NCBI GenBank assembly: GCA_019802505.1
Contig: JAFMOC010000852.1
Span: 1 to 64,000, forward strand
Source: Corydoras sp. C115
Lineage: Eukaryota; Chordata; Actinopteri; Siluriformes; Callichthyidae
Direction of reading: 5' to 3'
Length of the DNA stretch: 64,000 nt
Position numbers and translations under genes: made by a program. Below the pieces are notes generated by a model. That model searched no databases and was not told where the DNA came from. It saw nothing but the letters and a program-made list of their open reading frames with translations. The stretch's first letter is position 1; every line of letters begins with the position of its first letter. Below, piece after piece: positions 42,839 to 54,597 of the stretch.

Positions 42839-43471
42839 GTGGCTGCCGGGGACGTCTGTCTCACCTCAGCGAGTCGGTTCGAGTTGGCGTTCTTAGCCCG
42901 GTTCGCCCCGGGTTCAGATGCCGGCTCTGTTGGTGAGCACCTGGACGAGGTGAAGAGGCAGCTTCACCGCGGGCGGGGCGGGGATCCACAGCGTGATCCG
43001 GCGCGCGCGCCCCTCCGTGGGAGCTTCCCGGCTCTAGGGTTCACCCTCTCAGCGAGTTTTTTCTCGCCGCTCGGGATCCGCCACGCTCTCCTCCGTGCGG
43101 GTCTCCTGACTCCACGGAAGACTCGTTCAGCGAGCTCTTCCTCCCCGCTCAGGCCCCGCCGCGCGCTCCTCCGTGCGAGTCTACTGACTCCACGGAGGAC
43201 CCGTTCAGCGAACTCTTCCTCACCCCTCAGGCCCCGCCACGCGCTCCTCCGTGCGAGTCTCCTGACTCCACGGAGGACCCGTTCAGCGAGCCCTTCCTCG
43301 CCGCTCGGGCTCCGCTGCGCGCTCCTCCGTGTGAGCCTCCCATGGTTCACCATGGTTCACCCTCTACGCGAGTTCTTCCTTGCCGCTCGGGATCTTCCTC
43401 GCGGTTGTCCTCGCATTGCTTCTCGTGATTCCGCTCGCGATTCTCCTCGTGCCGCGCGATATTCAGGGTGA
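42839..43471 (+). pseudogene. Family B gag-like and repeat-coding region, copy 1
   Basis: The frame opens with a gag-like segment (about 30 residues) and passes into Ser/Arg/Leu-rich repeats of about 60 bp (TCCTGACTCCACGGAGGACC words). Whether it is translated is unknown. Neighbouring frames over 43357-43856 are also open, because the repeats lack stops. Confidence 0.4.
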
Positions 43472-44627
43472 CGCTTCGCCTCAACGCGTTTTTCCTCACG
43501 GTTCTCCTCGCGCTGAGCCTCGTGCTGCGCCTCGTGCTGCATCTCGCGACGCTCAGGATGAGGCTTCGCTTCAACGCGTTCTCCTCGCGTCGCTTCTCGC
43601 GATTCCACATGTGACTCTCCTCGCGCTGCGCCACGCGACGCTCAGGGTGACGCTCCGCATGCGTCCCTACGTGTTTTTCCTCATTGTTCCTCGCGTTGCC
43701 CCTCGCGGTTCTCCACGCGTCTCTTCTCGCGATTCTCCTCGCGCTGCGCCGTCCGTCGCTCAGGGTGACGCTTCGCCTCAACGCGTGTTTTCGCCGCATG
43801 GTGGTCATGGCGGTTCTCTGCGCATCACCGCGGAATCCTCTGATTCACCGCCCTAGGTGTTGCCCAGTGCTGGCCGTACGCCTCAGCACGTCATAGGGGA
43901 GCCGCTCCGCACCGCTAGGGCGTACCCGCGCACTGGTAGCGAGATCCGCCTCGCCATAAGCGTTCCTTCGTCCGTGTTCGGCGACCCGCCGCGCTTTGTA
44001 GGCGATCCGCCGTGCGCCGCGAGCCGTCCGCGTCGCGTGTCTCACCTACCGCTCACCTACCTACCGTGTCACACTTATCCCCCCGCTCAGCGCCACCAGC
44101 GGTCCGTACCCTGATCCAGGCTGTGCCGCCAGAGACTCGTGCCGCGCCGCCTGCACGTTTTGCAGGGTTCAGGAGATTGAGCCAGCCTTCGGTGGTCGTG
44201 CTACGTCGGTCACGTCCGACATTTTGGTGCGTCCGGTGTTCGGTAACCGATTCGGTAGTTCAGGACGGTATGTCTTATGGTATGGCCATGTTACTGGGTC
44301 TTCCCCTTTGTGTCCAGGTGGCGGGCAGAGAGGAAGAAGACTGGGAGTCGGAGCATGGTGCTCGGCGCATCCTCCGGAGGGCAGTCCTGTGGTCTGGTGG
44401 GGAGTCGGTGGATTCCTGTGGGCCCCGCACAGGATCAGCTCACCCCTAAGTTGGTCTGTCATGACTCCCCGGACTATTGGCCCTCTAAGGTGGGGTCACG
44501 ACCAGCCACCTGTTAAGGGCAATTTGCAAAGGATCCGCTGGACCAAGGGCTTCGAGGGCGGATGGATTCGCATGGGACTCTGGCCCGGCTGCCCTGCTCA
44601 TGGACCAAGACGGAATCACCGTTGCGT

Positions 44628-44868
44628 CCACTTGGGTCACAAGTGCGTCCACTCGGTTCAGTTCTGCTTTCACTCGGGTCACATGTGCGTCCACTCAGGT
44701 CACTTCCGCGTTAACTCGGGTCACTTCCGCGTTCACTCGTGTCACTTCCGCGTCCACTCGGGTCACATGTGCGTCCACTCGGGTCACCTTTGCGTTTACT
44801 CGGGTCATTTCCGTGTCCACTCGGGTCACATGTGCGTCCACTCGGTCCCTCTCGGCGGTCGCGTGTAC
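44628..44868 (+). repeat. 21-bp coding minisatellite (GCGTCCACTCGGGTCACNN)
   Basis: About 11 tandem units occur, with Val/His/Ser/Gly or Thr/Arg/Val/Ser reading depending on frame. Confidence 0.9.
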
Positions 44869-44984
44869 TCCGGTTTTCGTCCCGGTCAATGGTTCTTGGG
44901 TTCCTAGGTCCACGCTAGGCTATACCGCACCGGAGCCCGCGTGGGGGTTTCCGTTCCCACACGCACCCAAGGGATCTCGTCCTC

Positions 44985-45360
44985 CACTCGCACTCCAAGG
45001 GTCGCGTCGTCCTGGCTTACCCAAGGGGTCACGATGTCGCCGCCCGCTCAAAGGGTCGCGTCCTCCGCGTGCTCACAAAGAGTCACGGCGTTCCCGTACC
45101 CGCAAAAATTTTGATCCCTCGCGCACACACCAGAGGTCACGGCGCCCCCGCATACTTAAGGGGTCCCGTCACCCTCGTGCCCACATGAAGGCACGGCACC
45201 ACCGCACATACAAGGGGTCACTTCGCCTCCACTGCCTCATGGGGGCACATTGCCCGCGCGCCCTTCTTGGGTTACGACGCCCCCGCATTCTCAAGGGGTC
45301 ACATGCTCCCCAGGCTCAGAAAGGGTCACGACGCCCACACCCTTACACGGGGGCACGGTG
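44985..45360 (+). repeat. About 27-33-bp coding repeats (AAGGGGTCACG...CGCCC)
   Basis: Degenerate tandem units read KGSRRPRxL or RVTxP-like peptides depending on frame. They are related to 61150-61640 in copy 2 of family B. Confidence 0.85.
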
Positions 45361-45489
45361 CCGCCGTACCATCAGCCACGTCGCCACTGTTCTCTCTAGG
45401 GGCCTCCATGCTGCCCTCGAGCCCCCTTTTGGTTTCTGTCTCGCGTCCCCGGGTGCCTTTGTTCCCTGGTTGTTTTGGGGAGGCGATAT

Positions 45490-45715
45490 TTCTACGCTTC
45501 GCTCTCAGCTCTTCATGCCGCGCATTCAGCGGCCTTTCCGCTGCTAGCGTTGTTTATTTTGTATTTAGTTTTCGCCACTTTTCATCGTGTCCTCAGCGGT
45601 GTTCCTGCTGTACTGTTTGTTTTATTATTTTGCTCTCAGCGGCGTTCCCGCTGTTCTAAGCTAATAAAAGCTTTTTTTGTTCGCTTACCTGGTCGCCTGG
45701 CTCGATATCTTTACA
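45490..45715 (+). repeat. LTR of family B copy 1, followed by leader-like sequence
   Basis: The segment ends with CTAATAAAAGC...TTCGCTTACCTGGTCGCCTGG...TTTACA, matching the R/U5 end of the copy 2 LTR (CTAATAAAGG...TTCGCTTATCTGGTCACCTG...ATAACA). After 45715 comes a CCACACCG...GCGCCGCC stretch resembling the internal leader that follows the 5' LTR of copy 2. This suggests an LTR shared by two tandem units or a recombined copy. The LTR start is approximate. Confidence 0.55.
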
Positions 45716-45775
45716 CCACACCGTGCTGCGCCGCCATCGTCCGGACAGCGCGGTCCTCATCTGGCTGAGGTATGG

Positions 45776-46254
45776 TTCTGCAGGTCCCCCGCCCATGCTG
45801 GGAACCTCATAATGGGAACATCAAAATGGTCCTCATGTCCTAAAGCACAGAGATCTGGCAGCGGTACCTACATGTGAGCCTCCTTTGGCTGAAACCTGGC
45901 CCTAATCCAGTGGGCCCACATCTCTCAGACACCTGGTCCATCCACATTGGGCCGGATGAAAATGAACATGAAAATTTTACTGGGTAACTCTGTCACCTGA
46001 TAATCTATTTATCGTCGCAGCGGCATATGTGCACATTACGAACCCAAACACATGAGACAGAAAACCACAACAGGACATTAACTTGATTAAAATAAACATA
46101 ATAAATTAATTAAATAAAAAAAATACCTCAGGATGTGCAGATCTGAGGGTTACCATGTATACCAATAACTGATGGCGTAAACATAAGTAGGGGCATGGCG
46201 ATGGTGCGGAGCACAAGCGGACAGCACCACCTAGAGGGCAAAAGCTGCATTGCT
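45776..46254. other. Unassigned intergenic sequence
   Basis: No gene or known repeat is recognised. Confidence 0.4.
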
Positions 46255-47645
46255 CAAGTCAAGGTTAATTGAATTCTCCAAATTGCCCCATATAGTGTGT
46301 CCAGTGATAGATTGCCCCCTGTCCTGGGTGTATCTGCCCAGTGCCCCAAACCCCTGGATGTGCATAGGGAACCCCCCACTCCTGACCCTAGTAGCGCTTA
46401 ATGCAGAAGATAATGGATGGATGAAAAATGTGGTGTGGTACAGTGGGTGGTATCTGCCCCCTTCAACCCGCTACCCCAGCATGTAACAGCGCCACCACAG
46501 TGATCGTCCTGCAGATTTGCAAAATTTCAAGCTACGAATCGCAGAGTGATCGACAGACACCCCGTTACCTGGCCCCCGTTACCACCGCGTTACCTGGCAC
46601 GTTCTTCAGGAAACACACCCCTCCAGTTTATTCTAAAGTGCTGAGTGTTCAGCTTCCTGAGGTGAAGGCAACATTTCCTCCGTTTTTCTGACACTTGCTG
46701 CCGCAATATGGTCACGTTTGTCACAAACTGAGCCTGCAGAGCAATACAAATGCTTCAATGCGACCATTTTGTCGCGCCTATCTGGTTGCTGTTTTAAGAA
46801 ATACAAACATACATGTTAGAAAACCATGTGATTTAAAAACAATTAAAAAATCCAAACTTACACAGTTTGATTCCCGGTTCAAATCCCAATCTGAGTGGAG
46901 TTTGCATGATCTCCCCGTGTCTGCGTGGGTTTCCTCCAGGTTCTCCGGTTTCCTCCCACAGTCCAAAAACATGGATCAAGGTCAATTGAATTCTCCAAAT
47001 TGCCCCATATAGAATGTGTCTGTGAGTGAGTGTGTGCCCAGTGATGTACTGTATATAGTGTAGTGTTTAGCATGTTCTCCTCTTAGCACTAGGGATTCCC
47101 AATCTTTCAAATCCCAATCTGAATGGAGTGTGCATACTCAGACCGTGGGTTTCCTCTGGGTTCTCCTGTTTCCTCCAACACTACAAAAACATGGATTCAA
47201 GGTAAATTCAATACCTCAAATTGCCCCATATAGTGTGTGTGTGTGTGGAGTGAGCGTGAGCCCCCCCCCCCCATCCATCCATTATCTTCCGCTTCATCCT
47301 CTATTAGGGTCACGGGGGGGTGTTCCCTATGTCCATCCAGGGGAGAACGTTTCGGGCACTGGGCAGATACACCCAGGATGGGGGGTCAATCTATCACTGA
47401 ACACACACTCACGCACATAAACACACTCTATATGGGGCAATTTGGAGAACTCAATTGCCCCCTGTCCTGGATGTATCTGCCCAGTGCCCAAAACATTCTC
47501 CCCTGGATGGACATGGGGAAGTCAGAGGAAACCCATGCAGACACGGAGAGAACATGCAAACTCCACCCAGAATGGGAATCGAACCAGGAATCCCTAGCGC
47601 TGAGAGGAGAACATGCTAAACACTAAGTCACCGTGCCACCCGTAA
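46255..47645. repeat. SINE cluster, first family, several fragments
   Basis: Forward tail pieces (46255-46425), a forward head-to-body copy (46868-47060), another degraded copy (47065-47300) and a reverse, nearly complete copy (about 47270-47642, ending CTAAGTCACCGTGCCACC) are recognisable. 46430-46867 between them holds no clear gene; part of it (about 46690-46760) resembles the lectin 5' flank (GTCACAAACTGAGCCT). Confidence 0.75.
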
Positions 47646-47689
47646 ACTACACGTACTATTCATAAATATATTAAAAGATATTCCTCTGC

Positions 47690-48135
47690 ATAATGTACAT
47701 TAATTACAAGTGACCCTCATTACAGGAGAACATTACACTTTTCTGATAATGAAACCAGGCCTAATCTGTTCATTCAACAGCCCAAAAAAGGCGGTCTTGT
47801 GGTTCAAAGGGGCCATTTTTGTCACAAACTGAGCCTCAAACAATACAAGCCTTTGTTCGTGTCTTTTGGTCTCGTCTCTTTGCGGCTGGCATTCTAAAGA
47901 AAAAAGATCTTCATAAAAGTTCAAACCAAAGTTAAGAACACCATTCCCGTCGGATTCCCATCAGTTCTTCAGGTTTGGATGCTCACGCTCATCACGCAGA
48001 ACGTTGGCTGTGTTCTTGACTTCCTTCCATGACATCACAACATCTATTACTCAGCCCAAGCGCAGACGCTCTTACATCAGGATGCTGTGGAGACGAGAGA
48101 CGGTCGCTGCCCAAAGCTCGAGAACGCCGAGGAAA
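47690..48135 (+). promoter_or_regulatory. Duplicated 5' flank and leader of lectin copy C
   Basis: It is co-linear with 4313-4776 upstream of copy B, including CATTCTAAAGAAAAAAGATC and TGACATCACAACATCTATTA words. Such extended identity upstream of two paralogous first exons suggests that the promoter was duplicated with the gene. Confidence 0.5.
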
Positions 48136-48304
48136 ATGAGCGACAATGTTTATATGAACTACGACAACCGTACAGGTGAGAAGAACTGCACCGGTTCAGA
48201 GGACTGGGGTTCTGAAGACATTTATATGAATGAAGATGAAGAGACACGCAAGACCAGCAAACACCAGAGGACCCCATGTGACCAGAACGGAACGACCAGA
48301 TCAG
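48136..48304 (+). CDS. Lectin copy C, first coding exon (cytoplasmic tail)
   Basis: The 169-nt exon starts at ATG 48136 and ends in phase 1 at TCAG|GTACAG. It encodes MSDNVYMNYDN, a second IYMNEDEE motif and a Lys/Arg/Gln-rich end. Both YMN motifs fit the pYxN pattern of Grb2-type SH2 ligands. It contains the same internal ACAG|GTGAGA sequence as copy B, also in phase 1, at about 48175. The natural partner is a membrane exon like 34808-35113, but none is seen before the CRD exon at 54598. Because that CRD exon also begins in phase 1, direct splicing would keep the frame and give a protein without a membrane anchor. Confidence 0.8.
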
Positions 48305-48344
48305 GTACAGACTTGTTGTTCACAAGACTTGTTGGTTCTTATCT

Positions 48345-48740
48345 TCCATCCATCCATTATCTTCCACTTTATCCTCTACTAGAGTCACGGGTGGGGTGGG
48401 GGGGCTCTCCATGCCCATCCAGGGTAGAACATTTTGGGCGCTGGTCAGATACACCCAGGACAGGACACCAATCTATCACTGAACACACACTCACATAAGC
48501 ACACTTTATATGGGGCAATTTGGAGAATTCAATTGGCCTTGATCCATGTTTTTGGACTGTGATAGGAAACCGGGCAACACAGTGGCTTAGTGGTTGGCAT
48601 GTTCTCCTCTCAGCACTGGGGATTCCCGGTTCGAATCCCAATCTGGGTGGAGTATGCATGTTCTCCCCATGTCCGCGTGGGTCTCCTCCGGGTTCTGTGT
48701 GAGTGAGTGTGTGCCCAGCGATAGATTGGCGCCCACCTCT
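48345..48740. repeat. SINE copies in intron 1 of copy C
   Basis: A reverse tail part (48345-48570) and a forward head (about 48573-48700) match the arrangement in the copy B intron at 4966-5340, so the pair was probably duplicated with the gene. Confidence 0.8.
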
Positions 48741-48920
48741 TTACAATTGCATATTCCTAATTTTTCATTGCACATTTCTCTGTTCGTTATTTTATGCGAT
48801 CTCGATAAGTGAATGAATGTATTTAAATCAGTTTGTCTGATTTTATTTTATTTTATCCCCTTTTATATTTTGTCCCTTTAAACTTTTGTAAGGTGTCATT
48901 GAGTGCCCTGAAAGGCACGA
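48741..48920. other. Short unassigned intron segment
   Basis: No gene is seen. Confidence 0.4.
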
Positions 48921-49110
48921 TGTTGGGGTTTTTTGTGTCACGCGGTGTTTGTTTATGTCTGGTCTCCACGCCCCCGTAATTCCATGCACCTGGTTCCCCA
49001 TCACCATGCCCTATATAAGCACCTCACCCCCGTTCCCCCACGCCAGATAGTCTTGTGCCCATGTATCCCTTAAGCCTTGACTCTTCTAGCTCCCTCGCCA
49101 CGATCACGTT

Positions 49111-49962
49111 TTCCGTCACGCTCTGCAAGATCGGGTTCGGGATGAACTGGCAACCCGCGACAGGCCCGACACGCTCCAAGGGCTCATAGACCTGGCTATC
49201 CGCCTGGACGGGCGCATGAACGAGCGCTGGCGCGAACGCCTATGCCGGGATTCCACCCGCCCCACCACCTCGTCCGGGTTGTCCGTCGCACACCGCCCCG
49301 CCGCACCTCCCTTGGAACCCGCGGAGCCCGAACCCATGCAGTTGGGACGCACTACGCTCACGCCAGAGATACGCAGTAGTCGTTGGAACCAAGGGCTCTG
49401 TTTTTACTGCGGTAAGGCAGACCACCAGGTGAGGGCATGTCCGGTGCGGCCCAAGAGACCCGACTTGGCAGTAGGACTTGGGGTCCTGTCGAGTCTGGCC
49501 CAAAAACCCCAAGCCCACAGGCTCAGCCTCCCCGCGGCGTTTCTCCTCCGGGAAAAGAGCCTGCCGGTCAACGTTCTTATAGATTCCGGGGCAGAGGAGA
49601 ATCTAATAGATGTTGACTTTGCCCGCCAAGCTGGAATCTCTTTATCTCCATTGGCCTCCCGCCTCCACACCGTGGCCCTAGATGGGCACCGCCTGTCCTC
49701 CATCACTCATCGCACCAACCCCGTTCAGCTGTGGATCGATGGGAACCATCGTGAGGAGATCCAGTTCTCGGGGTTCCAATTCCCAGGGACGCCGGTCATA
49801 CTGGGATCCCCATGGTTATACCGCCACAACCCGCATCTGGACTGGGTGAACTCTCGGATCCTCTCCTGGGGGGATGCTTGCCATTCCACCCGTCTCTATT
49901 CCTGCTTGCCATTCCACCTGTCGCCTGTCAGTACCCCCCCGCAGGACGGCCCACTCCCGTAA
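49111..49962 (+). pseudogene. Gypsy element 2 gag end and protease
   Basis: The frame enters inside gag (FRHALQDRVRDELATRDR). It has a CX2CX4HX4C knuckle (CFYCGKADHQVRAC) and a protease with LIDSGAEENLIDVDFA. It closely follows gypsy element 1 and breaks near 49910. Confidence 0.9.
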
Positions 49963-51498
49963 CGCTGTTCCCATCAACCTCTCCCAGGTACCCACGGAGT
50001 ACCATGACCTGGGCGAGGTCTTCAGCAAGGACAAAGCCTGCCAGCTTCCACCCTACAGATCCTATGACTGCGCGATCGATCTCCTGCCTGGTGCCCCCTT
50101 CCATCCAGCCGGCTGTATTCATTGTCTCGTCCTGAGAGGGAGGCCATGGAGAATTACGTCACAGAGTGCCTCGCAACAGGATTAATCCGGCCATCGACAT
50201 CCCCCGTTGGAGCAGGATTCTTCTTCGTCTCCAAGAAGGACGGTTCATTGCGACCCTGTATTGACTATAGGGGTCTGAACAAAATCACAGTCCCGTACAA
50301 ATACCCTCTGCCACTAACATCTACCGTATTTGAGTCTTTACAGGGCGCGACGGTGTTCACCAAGCTGGATCTGCGGAACGGTTACCACCTGATCTGCATC
50401 CGGCAAGGGCACGAATGGAAGACGGCCTTCAACACCCCCAGTGGACATTATGAGTATCGAGTAGTCCCCTTCGGCCTCAAGAACGCCCCCGCCGTCTTCC
50501 AGGCCCTGGTGAACGACGCCTGAGAGACTTCCTGGACCGCTTTGCCTTTGTTTACCTAGACGATATCCTCATCTTTTCCACGAACCTCGAGGAGCACCGC
50601 CGCCATGTCCGTCTGGTCCTCAACCGACTACTTCAGAACCAGCTTATTGTGAAGGCGGAGAAGTGCCAGTTCCACCAGGCCTCCGTGTCCTTCCTGGGAT
50701 TAATCGTCTTCCCTGGGGCTATCCGACCTGATCCCGCGAAGATCCAGGCCATCAAGGAGTGGCCGTCCCCCACGTCCAGGACAGAGCTACAAAGGTTTCT
50801 GGGGTTCGCGAATTTCTGCAAGTGCTTCGTCAGGGGTTACAGTAACATCACCCCTGACTGCACTCACGTCCACCAAGGAGCGCTTTCGCTGGACCCCCGA
50901 AGCCCAACAGGCCATGGACCTCCTGAAGGACCTATTCACTGCTGCTCCTGTCCTGGTACAGCCGGACCCCGCCAAACAGTTTGTTGTGGAGGTCGACGCT
51001 TCGGGCGCAGGAGTCGGGGCCGTCCTCTCCCAAAAGTCTACGGACGGCCGCCTTCACCCCTGTGCATTCTTCTCCAAGAAACTCTCAGCGGCTGAGAGGA
51101 ATTACGACGTGGGGAACCGCGAGCTCCTAGGGGTCAAGCTCACGCTGGAGGAGTGGTGCCACTGTCTAGAGGGAGCCGAGCAGCCGTTGTCCTACATTCA
51201 GTCAGCCAAAAGGCTGAACTCGCGCCAGGCACGTTGGGCCTTGTTCTTTGGTCGGTTCAACTTCACCCTTGTCTATCGACCAGGAACCTGCAATACCAAG
51301 CCGGATGCCCTGTCAAGACTCTTCCCGGAGGAGGAGGAAGAGGTAAATGCACTGCACGACACCATTCTGCCAACTAAATGCTTCATTGCAGGTGTCTCGT
51401 GGGAGGTGCGGCGCATCATCGACCGGATCGTACCTTCGTACCCACCGCCACTCGTCCCACCGTTCTCAAGTGGGGTCCCGCTGGGCTTGTCACCCTAG
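49963..51498 (+). pseudogene. Gypsy element 2 reverse transcriptase and RNase H, frameshifted
   Basis: RT blocks PCIDYRGLNKI, FTKLDLRNGYHLICI and PFGLKNAPAVFQALVND end at a one-base loss near 50520. The active-site region (YLDDILIF, about 50555) and thumb lie in another frame (50540-50860). After a shift near 50860, RNase H reads VEVDASGAGVGAVLSQK and NRELLGVKLTLEEW, then loses a short block before YIQSAKRLNSRQARW. Confidence 0.88.
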
Positions 51499-52738
51499 GG
51501 CCACCCGGACGGAGGAGATACTTAAACGGCGGTTTTGGTGGCCTACGCTGTCTGCCGATGTGAAGCAATTCACCCTCGCCTGCACGGTCTGTGCACCGAA
51601 CAAGGCGTCCCACCAACCACCCTCCGGCCTGCTCCTGCCGCTCTCCATACCTGGGCGCCCCTGGTCCCACATTGCCCTGGATTTTATCACGGGTCTGCCG
51701 GAGTCCAAGGGTAACACTGTTATTGTCACCGTCATTGACAGATTCTCGAAAATGATCCGCCTTGTGGCCCTGTCTATGCTCCCATTGGCACTGGAGACTG
51801 CTAAGCTGTTGTTCGACCAAGTGTTCAGGACCTTCGGCATCCCCATGGACATCGTATCGGACCGGGGACCGCAATTCATCTCTCAGGTATGGAGAGCCCT
51901 CTTCAATCATTTTGGGACCTCTGTCTCCCTGACCTCAGGGGGGCACCCCCAGTCCAACGGCCAGGCAGAGAGGGCCAACCAAGTGATGGAGACCACCCTA
52001 CGCTTCCGCCAGACACCCGGAGCGTTGGAGCGACCACCTAACCTGGGCTAAATACGCCATTAACTGCAGGCACAGCTCCGCGACGGGAAAGTCCCCTTTC
52101 GAGGTCGCGCTGGGCTACCAACCCCCCCATTTTCCAGAGGAACAGCAAGAATTCAGCGTCCCGTCCGTGGCCCAACACCTCCGTCGATGCCGCAGGACCT
52201 GGAAGAACACCCTTATAGCCCTCCGCCAAGCTCAAGCCACAGCCACCCGTTCTGCCAACTGCCACCGCCGCCAGGCCCCTGCCTACAAAATCGGGCAGCT
52301 GGTCTGGCTTTCAACCAGGAACATACCCCTCAAGACAGAGTCCAAGAAACTGTCCCCCCGGTTCATCGGCCCATACCCCATTTCCAAGATCATCAACCCG
52401 GCAGCCATCCGTCTCCAGGTACCACGCCATATGCGCATTCACCCCACCTTCCACGTCTCCCAAGTCAAGCCTGTCACCCACTCCCCTCTCAACCCCATCC
52501 CCCATGATGCACCAGCCTCCCGCCTCATCGACGGCCAGCCAGCCTTCACAGGCCGCAGACTCTTGGACTCCCGCCGCCGGGGCCTAGGGGTACAGTTCCT
52601 GGTGGACTGGGAAGGGTACTGGGAAGGGAGGAGCGCTCCTGGGTCCCCCGCTCAGCCATCCTAGACCCCTCCCTCATCCAGGACTTCCACAAGAGGTTCC
52701 CCTTTAGGGCGCCAGGAGGCACCCTTTGAGGAGGGGGT
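51347..52738 (+). pseudogene. Gypsy element 2 integrase and chromodomain, frameshifted
   Basis: The integrase core is recognisable (ALDFITGLPESKGNT, DRGPQFISQVW, GGHPQSNGQAERAN) to a shift near 52015. It continues with YKIGQLVWLSTRNIPLK and a chromodomain-like FTGRRLLDSRRRG, FLVDWEGYW, which is damaged near 52620 by a duplicated GGGAAGG word. The zinc-binding part (CTVCAPNKA) has Pro where element 1 has Arg. Confidence 0.88.
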
Positions 52739-52740
52739 GA

Positions 52741-53196
52741 TGTTGGGTTTTTTTGTGTCACGCGGTGTTTGTTTATGTCTGGTCTCCACGCCCGCGTAAT
52801 TCCATGCACCTGGTTTCCCCATCACCACGCCCTATATAAGCACCTCATCCCCGTTCCCCCACGCCAGATAGTCTTGTGCCCAAGTATCCCTTAAGCCTTG
52901 ACTCTTCTAGCTCCCTCGCCACGATCACGCCTTGCCCTACCTCGCCTTGCCTTACCCAGCCCACGCCTCGTCTCGTCTAGTCTGTCCCTGGATCCTCTGT
53001 CCTGTTTGTCCTAGCTCTCGTCTGTTTGTGTTTCTGTGTGCAGCGCTCCAGCCAGACCAAGCGGCCTACCTCTAGGGCGCCTGGATTGGGACACGTCCCG
53101 AGCATGACATCGGAACCCGGACGTGCGCTCCGTCTCCGCAACACGCCGCCGCGCTGCACGAACACTCCATCCACGCCGCCTGTATCTGCGCAGCAC
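52741..53196 (+). repeat. 3' LTR of gypsy element 2, 3' end uncertain
   Basis: It starts TGTTGGGTTTTTTTG and shares about 190 bases with 48921-49108. The end is obscured by a SINE fragment at about 53197-53280. Confidence 0.75.
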
Positions 53197-53282
53197 CCGA
53201 AACGTTCTCCACTGGATGGGCATGGGGAACCCCCCACGACCCTAATATAGGATAAAGAGGAAGATAATGGATGGATGGAACG

Positions 53283-53445
53283 TCACCAATGTAGGTCCTT
53301 GAGCAAGACCCTTAACCTTCATTGCTCCAGGGATGCTATATGACCAACCATGTGTTCTGACCCCAACCATCAAGTTGGGTTGAACGTATTTTGCTTTGGA
53401 TAAAAGCGTCTGCTAAATGACCAAATGTAAATGTAACATAAATCT
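53283..53445 (+). repeat. SINE, second family, 3' part
   Basis: CACCAATGTAGGTCCTTGAG at the start and TTGGATAAAAGCGTCTGC near the end identify the family. Confidence 0.8.
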
Positions 53446-53990
53446 AATGTGAGGGCCATTAGTTAAAAATAAGTCACACCCCCCCAGGTAGCATACAAAT
53501 GTGGGCCACCACTAGCTGGGATATGCGTATAACTGTATGTGAGCCATTTGAATAATTAATATGGCTGCTCTGGTTCATATCAGGTAAGGATTTAGTGGCA
53601 TTACCAACATTTGATGCATTTGTGACCCACATGACCCAACTGGGATCAACTGTGTGACCCACATGACCCAACTGGGATGCCATCTGACTACTAACAACAA
53701 CCAATACCAAATACAATGACCTGACCACAGAAAAGAACATAGACCAGACAAAACCTGATCAGATGGCCCACATGTCCCACATATAAAAGGCGACTTTTGG
53801 TGGACTCTGGCCAATATAAATGATAGTTTTGAACCCCTAACCTTCAGATTGATAGTTCAAGGCTATAAGTGGTACGGGTTTAAGGACTTTCAGTGGGCTT
53901 CACTGCCCACACTGACAATGTTTCATGAACTTGGGGTTTGAATGAGTAGTGAACGAGTCGGAGTGTGTTTTAAAATCTAGAGTGAAGGTC
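53446..53990. repeat. Segmental duplicate of 8331-8960
   Basis: The same ordered blocks are present as at 8331-8960, with a tandem repeat of the GTGACCCACATGACCCAACTG word near 53625-53680. Confidence 0.65.
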
Positions 53991-53994
53991 AGAG

Positions 53995-54590
53995 GGGCCA
54001 GATCCAGAGATCGTCCTGTAGATCAGAGTCGGTGACTTGTACTGAATGCAGCCGCTACAGGGAGCCAATGACAGAGGAGAGGTGGAGTCACATGATTAAC
54101 TTGGGTTCGGTTGAACACGAGTTGGGCTGCAGAGTTCTGAATCAGTTGTAGATGTGTAAATGGTGCGAGCTGGGAGACCGGTAAGCAATGCATTATAATA
54201 ACGGAGCCGGGATAGGCTGAGAGCTCGGACTGAACGCTGAGGAGCATGTTCAGTCAAGAACAATCTGATCTTCCTGATGTTCTACAGAAAGAACCTGCAG
54301 GAACGGAGCATTTTAGTCACATGATCAGAGAGTTTAAGATGGGAGTCGATGATGTTACCATGGTTACGGAGCAGGTCGGGTGGAGAGATGGTGGAACCGT
54401 CGGTTCTGAAGGTCAGGTCGTGATGGATTGAGGGTTCAGCTGAAATTATGAGAAAATCAGATCTGTCAGTGAGGCGTTGGATATCCGATTTGAAATGGTG
54501 GCATCGTTGGGAACAACGGACAAATGAATCTGATGAAGTGTCATCAGCGGAGCGTAGTTCATACAGAAACATAATGATTTTCTTTTTCCT
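53995..54590 (-). pseudogene. LINE reverse transcriptase fragment replacing the expected membrane exon region
   Basis: The complement reads HHDLTFRTDGSTISPPDLL, KLSDHVTKMLRSCRFFL and NSAAQLVFNRTQVNHVTPLL-like pieces, jockey-group LINE polymerase C-terminal motifs. It abuts lectin intron sequence at about 54570, eliminating the place where the copy B membrane exon and neighbouring intron would be expected. Confidence 0.75.
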
Positions 54591-54597
54591 CATGAAG

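Larger units (their letters stand above)
42571..45489 (+). mobile_element. Family B non-autonomous LTR element, copy 1 (5' LTR not found)
   Basis: The leader has 57-bp-type repeats (CCATTAGCC...TCGGCTGCAGC words, about 42600-42790). A gag-like trace near 42840 reads GDVCLTSASRFELAFLARFA, matching GDDCLTSASRLEMEFLDRF of copy 2 at about 59870. Long repeat-rich Arg/Pro/Ser and His/Ser/Gly coding stretches follow, ending with a purine-rich GGGGAGGCG before an LTR. The order of blocks, including CCGCCTGCACGTTTTGCAGGGTTC near 44150, is shared with 58814-62122. No polymerase is present. Confidence 0.75.
48921..53196 (+). mobile_element. Ty3/gypsy chromovirus-type element 2, rearranged
   Basis: An LTR start (TGTTGGGG..., 48921-49108) jumps directly into the middle of gag (about 49110), so the rest of the 5' LTR and the first part of gag are deleted. 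The gag-pol remnants end at a purine tract (GAGGAGGGGGTGA) before the 3' LTR, which starts at 52741 and runs to about 53196, where a SINE fragment begins. A TATATAAGC box is present in both LTR copies (about 49012 and 52832). It lies in the copy C lectin intron. Confidence 0.9.
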
